Source: Tolypothrix sp. PCC 7712 (GTDB lineage Bacteria; Cyanobacteriota; Cyanobacteriia; Cyanobacteriales; Nostocaceae). From it: a DNA stretch of 64,000 bases. The translations under genes were made by a program, and so were the position numbers. The notes under the pieces are model-generated. The model did not search any database. It saw nothing but the letters and a program-made list of their open reading frames with translations, and had not been told where the DNA came from. The stretch covers positions 3,038,001 through 3,102,000 of the forward strand of contig NZ_CP063785.1 in assembly GCF_025860405.1 (NCBI RefSeq). Direction: 5' to 3'. This document shows, piece by piece, positions 58,152 to 64,000 of this stretch (positions are counted from its first letter, which is position 1; the number at the start of each line of letters is the position of its first letter).

Positions 58152-60338
58152 TTAGCCAGTATGTTTGCCTGTTTCCTTAAGCATTGACCATGAAGAAGAA
58201 TGCTCTGCTGCTGCTAATTGCTTTCTTTCAACAGCAGAAGCAAGTGCAGGAGGAGCTTTTTCTAGTGGTAGTACAGTTTCATTCATGACTACGCCCAAAA
58301 CAACGCTACCACTCTTTTGTAAGTTAGATATTGCTTGCATAGCAGCATCTCTAGAGGTGGCGTTAGGCTTCACAACTAGAAGTACACCATCTGAAAATTG
58401 GCTTAAGGTAGCAGCATCGGCAGAATTTTTTATGGGAGCAGAATCAACAATCACATAATCATAATGTTTTGCTGCTTCTTCCAAAAGCTCCGCCATTGCA
58501 TCTGTCTCAATAATCATAGATGGGCGATCGGGGATTTTACCAGAGCCTAATACTGATAAATTGGGAATTGCTGTTTGTTGAACTGCATTCTGCCAAGGCA
58601 CATTATCTGCAATTACTTCTGTTAACCCTAGGGAAGCAGGCAGATTCAGCAAACTTTCATACATGGGATATTGAAAGTCTGCATTAATAATTAATGTGCG
58701 TCTTGATAAAATTCCGGCTACAGCAGCTAAATGCAGTGCTACTGAAGATTTTCCTTCTCCACTACTGACACTGCTAATCACGATAACTCTGGCGCTCTCT
58801 TTACCAGCAGATTCTAGGGTTTTGAGCAACATCCGGTATGGCTCTACATAGTCGGAGGTATCCAACAGATTGTTGAGGTCTGCCAAACTAGAGGTTGCAG
58901 GTGAAAATTTGGGTAATACTCCGATTACAGGAGTTTCTAGCCAAGCTTCAACTTCAGATGTATCCCGCAATGTGGAAGCCATGAGTTCCAAAATTAATAC
59001 CATTGCGCCAGCAGCAATAGTGGCAATGACGGTACTGAGTACTATAATTACCAAAGGTCTTGGTGAAACTGGATCGGTAGGAATTTCAGCTTGTCCAATA
59101 ATCCGGATGTTGCTGAGGATTTGTCCTTCTGCAATCCGCGCTTCTTCTAGCTTATCTTCTAAGGCTTTGAGAGCTTTATCAGCTTTTTCGCGTTCCCGAG
59201 TCAAGCTTACCAATGCTTGTTGAGAAGAGGGAATTTTTGCTACACGCGATCGCAAACGCTGGATGTCAGACTGGACGACGTTGAGCTTATTTTCTAAGCC
59301 CTGACGTTCAATATGACTGGTGATATACAAAGACATTAAGTCTTGGCTTAATTGGTTAGAGGCAACTTGGCTAGAAGATACCGCTTGATTTGCAGGAACT
59401 ATTTGTGATAGTTGTTGATTATACAGAGAACGTAGTTCGTCGCGCTTATGTAAAAGCGCTAACACATTAGGATGTTCGTCCGTCCATCGGAAGCGTGCAT
59501 CTGTGAGTGCTACTTCTACACTCGTAAGTTGTCTTTGCAGTTCTTTGAGCTGTTCATCTTGCCCAACACGACCAGCAACGTAAGCGCCTTGAGAATCATT
59601 GACCCCCACTACTTGTTGTAATGATTGGTCTTTGTTTCTAGCTTCTTGCAATTGGGCGCGCAGCTGCCTTTCCTGATTTTCTAGCTCTGTTAAGCTTTCA
59701 ATTAACCCTTGAGTTTGGGTTTCTGATGCCACTAAAGAATAGGTTTCCCGATATCTTCTTTCTGCTATATCAGCTTGTTTGAACTTGATTTGTTGTTGAG
59801 CGATTTGCTCTTCCAGAAACTTGCGTACTGATGAAGCTTCTGTGCGAATTAGCTTAGTGTTTTCCACCATTACCAACTTGGCAATCTCGTTTAACAGATC
59901 GGCCGATACTTTGGGATAGGGGTTTTGATAGCTAATTTGCAACAGATTCGTTGCCGGTATAATTTCTACCCTAATGGCTTGCTGTAATTGCTCAATTGTG
60001 GGTAGCTTCTCGGCTGGTATTTCACTATTTTTCTGAAATTTTTTGAGCGCACTCCGCAAAACTTGAGGAGATTTTACTAATTCTGCTTGTGTTGCTACTG
60101 GATCGGCAGCTTTACTAGGTGCTTTATTATTAATATCTGTTAATGCTTGGCCTAGAGATGATAGACCAACTTCTTTTTGCCCAACAAGTAGTCTTATTGA
60201 TGTTTCATATAAACGAGGTGAAATCGCAAAACTAATTGCAGCTACACCTACTAATACAGATACAAAAGTTAATGCCGCCGCCCAAGAATGACGTTTGATA
60301 GCGGATGCTGAAGATAAAGGAAAAGCAGCTTTACCCAT
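58152..60338 (-). CDS. Wzc-like polysaccharide co-polymerase with an ATPase (BY-kinase-type) domain
   Basis: 728 residues from ATG 60338 (a TTG five codons upstream is less likely). Wzz domain with two membrane helices (~20-40 and ~425-450), a long periplasmic coiled coil (~150-410) with GNVM-Wzz features, then a cytoplasmic MinD/BY-kinase domain. The Walker A loop is SSGEGKSS with K530. Walker A' reads LIINADFQYP with Asn552 where the first Asp of D-x-D is usual, D554 retained. Walker B is YVIVDSAPI. No tyrosine cluster exists at the C terminus (ends SSSWSMLKETGKHTG). It probably controls chain length but may not autophosphorylate. Confidence 0.92.
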   Translation of the reverse strand: MGKAAFPLSSASAIKRHSWAAALTFVSVLVGVAAISFAISPRLYETSIRLLVGQKEVGLSSLGQALTDINNKAPSKAADPVATQAELVKSPQVLRSALKKFQKNSEIPAEKLPTIEQLQQAIRVEIIPATNLLQISYQNPYPKVSADLLNEIAKLVMVENTKLIRTEASSVRKFLEEQIAQQQIKFKQADIAERRYRETYSLVASETQTQGLIESLTELENQERQLRAQLQEARNKDQSLQQVVGVNDSQGAYVAGRVGQDEQLKELQRQLTSVEVALTDARFRWTDEHPNVLALLHKRDELRSLYNQQLSQIVPANQAVSSSQVASNQLSQDLMSLYITSHIERQGLENKLNVVQSDIQRLRSRVAKIPSSQQALVSLTREREKADKALKALEDKLEEARIAEGQILSNIRIIGQAEIPTDPVSPRPLVIIVLSTVIATIAAGAMVLILELMASTLRDTSEVEAWLETPVIGVLPKFSPATSSLADLNNLLDTSDYVEPYRMLLKTLESAGKESARVIVISSVSSGEGKSSVALHLAAVAGILSRRTLIINADFQYPMYESLLNLPASLGLTEVIADNVPWQNAVQQTAIPNLSVLGSGKIPDRPSMIIETDAMAELLEEAAKHYDYVIVDSAPIKNSADAATLSQFSDGVLLVVKPNATSRDAAMQAISNLQKSGSVVLGVVMNETVLPLEKAPPALASAVERKQLAAAEHSSSWSMLKETGKHTG

Positions 60339-60447
60339 TAATGTGCCTGCCAAGATTGCTCTTTGAAAGTATACTAAAATTGGTTAAAGTAAATTTCTTC
60401 AACGTAGAAAATACTATAGGTTAATAATTATGTTAACAGATAAATAG

Positions 60448-61098
60448 TTAGTATGCTCCTTTGCTCTTTAAGACTACATGAATTGTTTTTAAAATTAATT
60501 TGAGATCGTAAATAACAGACCACTTTTTCTGATATTCTAGATCCATTTTGACAATATCTTCAAAATCTTCTATATGAGAACGTCCATTAACTTGCCATTC
60601 ACCTGTAATTCCAGGTTTAACTAGCAACCTTTGAAAGTGGTGAAGTTCGTAATTCATTACTTCATCAACAGTGGGAGGACGAGTACCAACTAAACTCATA
60701 TCACCTTGCAAAACATTCCAGAATTGAGGTAATTCATCTAAGCTGGTGCGGCGTAAGAAAGAGCCAACGCGAGTAATTCGTGGATCTTGAGCATTCTTGA
60801 AAATATGTCCCTTAGCCTGATTTGGCACTAGATGCTTCAGATATTCGGCATTAGGAAGCATCGTCCGGAACTTCCAAATACGAAAATTTTTGCCGTTTAA
60901 ACCACAACGAGTCTGACTGTAAAAAATTGGGCCAGAACTATCTAATTTGATAGCGATCGCTATTGGTATAGCCACTAATAAAGTAAGAGATAAACCAATG
61001 AGCGCACCGAAGATATCTATTAATCGCTTCAGAGAACTCGTAGCCGAAGGATGTACCCTTTGTGCAAAATTAGCACTCGTTTGAAGATGAATCTGCAT
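60448..61098 (-). CDS. priming sugar-phosphate transferase (undecaprenyl-phosphate, WbaP/WcaJ-like)
   Basis: 216 residues with the bacterial sugar transferase domain: one hydrophobic N-terminal helix (LIGLSLTLLVAIPIAIAIKL), then FYSQTRCGLNGKNFRIWKFR, TMLPNAEYL, RRTSLDELPQFWNVLQGDMS, LVGTRPPTVDEV and PGITGEWQVNGRS. It puts the first sugar phosphate on the lipid carrier. It lacks the long membrane N-terminal half of WcaJ/WbaP, so it is the short type. Confidence 0.95.
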   Translation of the reverse strand: MQIHLQTSANFAQRVHPSATSSLKRLIDIFGALIGLSLTLLVAIPIAIAIKLDSSGPIFYSQTRCGLNGKNFRIWKFRTMLPNAEYLKHLVPNQAKGHIFKNAQDPRITRVGSFLRRTSLDELPQFWNVLQGDMSLVGTRPPTVDEVMNYELHHFQRLLVKPGITGEWQVNGRSHIEDFEDIVKMDLEYQKKWSVIYDLKLILKTIHVVLKSKGAY

Positions 61099-61160
61099 GG
61101 ACTTTTGGTAAGAGCGAACTATGACATGTAAATGAAAAATGAAGAATTAATCACAGGAAG

Positions 61161-61336
61161 TTCGCCCATTTTTGCGGCTCAAGAAGTAGTGCAATAAATT
61201 TGCGATCGCGGCTCCCGAGAAATCAAGTTTTTGGATAGTGATGAGTGGTGAACCAATACCCAAAATGAATTCGCAAATGGCGATGGCAATTATGCTGTCG
61301 TTTCGTCTTGTTTCTCAAGCCTAAAAAATGGGCGAA
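61161..61336. repeat. inverted-repeat-bounded element, MITE-like
   Basis: Arms TTCGCCCATTTTTGCGGCTC then AAGAA (61161-61185) and TTCTCAAGCCTAAAAAATGG then GCGAA (61312-61336) are imperfect inverted complements over 25 bases. They bound 126 bases with no reading frame. The span lies in the 369-base gap between the priming transferase and the glycosyltransferase. No target duplication was seen. Confidence 0.5.
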
Positions 61337-61467
61337 TTATCAGACTTTGGGATTTTAAATTGAAAATCTATAATATAAAACTATTTTCAGATTTTCAAAA
61401 AATAGTACATATCCCAATACAGATGGTTAATCAAAATCACTCTTATTGTTAACTGTATGCATAAAAT

Positions 61468-62694
61468 TTATGCATAAGCTCCAGAAAATTGACCTTGTTC
61501 GCTTTGCCAATTTTCTAACAATTCAGTGTAAATACCATTCACAACATAACGAGCGTCATAGGGTTTAACTACGCGCACACATGCTTCCGAGGGATAATTT
61601 TCCGGATTCCTTAATACTTTTCTCCACTGATCGGCGATCGCTACTGGAGTTTGTTCTTCACAGACAATACCACTATCTGGAGTGAGGAAATTTGGTGTTT
61701 CACCCGCACGAGTTGTGACAACAGGTGTTCCACAGGCCAGTGCTTCAATACTACCTCGGCATAATCCTTCATAAGCACTCGTTAACACAAACATACTAGA
61801 AACTCGATATAAATCTGCGAGCTTTGCTTGTGCAAGTGGTGGAAGTAGCGTGACTCGATTTGATAACTCTAAACGAGTAATTTCCGCACGTACATCTTCT
61901 TCTAACTCACCCTGACCCACAATTAATAAGTGAGCCTGAGGATCGTTAAGCGCTGCAAAGGAACGAATCAACAATAGTGGCTGCTTTTGTGGATGCAGAC
62001 GACCAGCAAACAAGATAAACCGAGTCTCAGTTGACAGCCCCAACTCTTGTGCTTGCTTGATTCTAGCTGCTTCCCGTTCACTAGAATTTAAAGAATAGAA
62101 AACATCTCCATCCACAGTATTGGGTAGATAGGAAATCCGTTCTGTAATATCTGAGTAACGCTGTTGATATTGTTTTGCAGCTTTAGTATTGCACGAGAGG
62201 ATGCGATCAAACTGGCGTACTAATCGGCTTTCCAGCGCGTAATAAGCAGCAGGGAAATATCGCCAGAGAATACCGCCTCCCTCGCTTGAGCCTTTTATTT
62301 CCTGCTCAATATCATTATGAATATAAAAAATTCTCTTGCCAGACCAGCCAGAGGCAGCTATTGTCGGTTCTATGCGATGGAATTGCATAAAGTCCGATGA
62401 GAAATCGCGCCCTAATAGTGCCATTGTATACTTAACTGTGGTAGGCACTAAACCGCGAATATTGTCGTTCTTTAGCTCAATTAAGGGCATAAACGAAAAC
62501 TTTCTGCCAAATAACTCAGCCTCAGACCACTGACCCACAGGCATGTTTGGATCGCCATTACCTGTTCCCACTAGGCGGATGTGGAACTCTTTAGGCGCAT
62601 ACTTAATAACATAGCGGATACAAGTCTGGATGCCGCCAATAGTAGGATTCCAGGGATTAAATTGATAGAAAATAGTGAGAGTAGGCTGACTCAT
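61468..62694 (-). CDS. family 4-type glycosyltransferase
   Basis: 408 residues, GT-B fold. N-terminal domain FYQFNPWNPTIGGIQTCIRY with the GG loop. C-terminal domain RFILFAGRLHPQKQPLLLIR, HLLIVGQGELEEDVRAEITR, and the E-x7-E region LTSAYEGLCRGSIEALACGT. ATG 62694 has AAGGAG seven bases upstream. It is 29 bases downstream of the next glycosyltransferase, so they are co-transcribed. Sugar donor and acceptor are unknown. Confidence 0.93.
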   Translation of the reverse strand: MSQPTLTIFYQFNPWNPTIGGIQTCIRYVIKYAPKEFHIRLVGTGNGDPNMPVGQWSEAELFGRKFSFMPLIELKNDNIRGLVPTTVKYTMALLGRDFSSDFMQFHRIEPTIAASGWSGKRIFYIHNDIEQEIKGSSEGGGILWRYFPAAYYALESRLVRQFDRILSCNTKAAKQYQQRYSDITERISYLPNTVDGDVFYSLNSSEREAARIKQAQELGLSTETRFILFAGRLHPQKQPLLLIRSFAALNDPQAHLLIVGQGELEEDVRAEITRLELSNRVTLLPPLAQAKLADLYRVSSMFVLTSAYEGLCRGSIEALACGTPVVTTRAGETPNFLTPDSGIVCEEQTPVAIADQWRKVLRNPENYPSEACVRVVKPYDARYVVNGIYTELLENWQSEQGQFSGAYA

Positions 62695-62723
62695 AATTAG
62701 ACTCCTTCATTCTTACCATTGGC

Positions 62724-63896
62724 TTAGGAAATTTTTGTAGTAACGAGTTTTTTGCCTGGTTGTTGATTAGGCGAATTTACCAGTGCTTCATATAAGCTGA
62801 GATTGTCAGCAGCAATTTTTTCCCAGCTGTAGTGCATTTGCAAATACCGTTGAGCATTATCAGCCATTGCCTGCATCTCTTGAGGATGGTGAATTGCCCA
62901 ATTCATTTGCTCAACGAAGGAGTCTAAGTTGCCAGCACGGAACAATATACCTCTCTTAGAACCAATTAGCTGTTGATGCGGTGGAATATCGCTAGCAATG
63001 ATGGGAATATTTTCTGACATTGCTTCTAGCAATGCTAATGGCAATCCTTCTAGGTTAGAGGGTAAGGCAAATAATCCTGTGCCGCGCACAATCTCCCATA
63101 AACGTGAACCTTGTAACTCACCTGCAAAAACGATATCGCGATCGCTAGCTACTTGGTCTAAGAGTTGGGCACTAAAGGATTTTGTATCGCTGACTCCCCC
63201 AGCTAGTACCAATTTCCAGCCTTGAGGCTTGAGTTTCTTAAAGGCTTCTAAGAGCAGATCGGGGCACTTTTCGGGAACTAATCTACCGAGAAATAAAATG
63301 TAGCGTCCTGGTGTTAACCCTAAAGAACGTGCATAGGCAAAATTGGGATCGGACGCACCATAAGTTGCTGCCGCATTAGGAATATAAACAGACTGCCTAC
63401 CGTAAGTGTTGCGAAAATAACTGCGTAACTCTTCCGAAACTACAATCATTTCATCGGAAAAGCGAACAGCAGCTTTTTCGCCTTCAAAAATCAAACGGCT
63501 GGACATTTTGCCCCACTTGTTACGTTGCCAATCTAATCCATGACAAGTAACTACAACCTTTGTAGACAAAGATAATTTAGGGAGCCAGCTAAATAAAGCC
63601 GGGCCTAAAGCATGAAAGTGAACAATATCGTAGCGGGTTGTGGTAGATAAAATAGCTCCCAATACTGAGCTAAATAAGGCATCTAATCCCTTCTTGCCAG
63701 GGCAAGGTAGAGAGATAACTTGGACACCTTGAAACTCAGTTTGAGTAAAAGGAGAGACATGTGTAGTGGATGAGCGAGCAAACAAATCAACAGAATGACC
63801 TTTTGCAACTATGCGGGGATAGATTTCTGCACAGTGATGCTCAATCCCTCCTTGTCTCGGAGGGAGACCTTTTGCACCTATAACAGCTATTTTCAT
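62724..63896 (-). CDS. family 4-type glycosyltransferase
   Basis: 390 residues from ATG 63896; the frame is open 13 codons further, but MKIAVIGAKGLPPRQGGIEH is the proper start of the fold. It continues HCAEIYPRIVAKGHSVDLFA, and the donor domain GRYILFLGRLVPEKCPDLLL with ALPSNLEGLPLALLEAMSEN (E-x7-E). This GLPPRQGGIE start is typical of rhamnosyl- or mannosyl-type EPS transferases, but the sugar is not known. Confidence 0.93.
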   Translation of the reverse strand: MKIAVIGAKGLPPRQGGIEHHCAEIYPRIVAKGHSVDLFARSSTTHVSPFTQTEFQGVQVISLPCPGKKGLDALFSSVLGAILSTTTRYDIVHFHALGPALFSWLPKLSLSTKVVVTCHGLDWQRNKWGKMSSRLIFEGEKAAVRFSDEMIVVSEELRSYFRNTYGRQSVYIPNAAATYGASDPNFAYARSLGLTPGRYILFLGRLVPEKCPDLLLEAFKKLKPQGWKLVLAGGVSDTKSFSAQLLDQVASDRDIVFAGELQGSRLWEIVRGTGLFALPSNLEGLPLALLEAMSENIPIIASDIPPHQQLIGSKRGILFRAGNLDSFVEQMNWAIHHPQEMQAMADNAQRYLQMHYSWEKIAADNLSLYEALVNSPNQQPGKKLVTTKIS

Positions 63897-64000
63897 TATT
63901 TTTACTGAACAAGATAGATTATTAGACTCATCCAAAAATTTGCCAATTCTTTGCTTTTTGCTGGGCAGAGCGTAAAAACGGAGCCAGAAAAACTAGAGAA
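63897..64000. other. edge sequence, nothing assigned
   Basis: The last 104 bases hold no supported feature. The polysaccharide cluster probably continues to the right. Confidence 0.4.

Overview
The window is a chromosomal segment of a filamentous, probably heterocyst-forming cyanobacterium (Nostocales; Nostoc/Calothrix/Tolypothrix-like). The palindrome GCGATCGC (HIP1) occurs throughout. Intergenic spaces are full of 7-base tandem repeats of the types described long ago from Calothrix and other heterocystous strains (STRR-like: CCCCART, TTTGTCA, CAACAGT). Photosynthesis genes include chlL, chlN, psbM, psbK, a high-light-inducible protein and a PsaJ-like peptide. No tRNA, rRNA, CRISPR array, transposase or phage gene was found, so most of the segment looks like vertically inherited chromosome. 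The polysaccharide block at the right end is the most accessory part.

Layout. 1-4000: dark chlorophyll synthesis (chlL, a cyanobacterial unknown, chlN, terminator). 4600-5590: an orphan ATP-grasp ligase resembling the ATP-grasp part of cyanophycin synthetase, followed by 1.3 kb of repeats. 6900-13900: a three-gene cassette of a dynamin-like GTPase, a large Hsp70/actin-fold ATPase and an unrecognised helical protein. 14165-15374: a high-light-inducible protein and an orphan adenine methylase. 15600-21970: housekeeping genes (trpD, carA, a STAS protein, mini-RNase III and rlmB, a DUF1816 protein) plus a lipoprotein with a retropepsin fold. 22400-26000: an alpha/beta hydrolase, two tandem CAP-domain proteins and a DsbA-like protein. 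26743-31386: a 1547-residue hybrid kinase whose GAF domain has a Cys-His pair in a cyanobacteriochrome-like context. 32170-35315: a universal stress protein, psbM, a [2Fe-2S] ferredoxin, psbK and tgt. 35937-42841: cobS, comF, a Uma2 nuclease, a GNAT acetyltransferase, a decayed gene, a VOC protein, miaE and an SDR. 42860-46546: a CBS-PAS hybrid kinase. 47489-49716: an SDR-P450 pair. 49964-54447: an NTF2-like protein, murG, small exported or membrane proteins, a 49-residue PsaJ-like gene and an SDR. 54975-63896: an exopolysaccharide export and assembly cluster (flippase, ligase/polymerase, Wzc-like protein, priming transferase, two glycosyltransferases) that continues beyond the window.

Functional links. 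chlL and chlN encode parts of light-independent protochlorophyllide reductase. Mini-III and RlmB both act on 23S rRNA and sit together. tgt and psbK, and psbM and ferredoxin, share one strand with clear terminators. The right-hand cluster carries the components expected of a Wzx/Wzy pathway.

The strongest candidates for undescribed biology are the GTPase/Hsp70/helical cassette, the PsaJ-like peptide that lacks the usual chlorophyll ligands, the P450 with an atypical I-helix beside an SDR, the orphan ATP-grasp ligase, and the putative bilin-binding hybrid kinase. All identifications are by reading the sequence; no database search was run.
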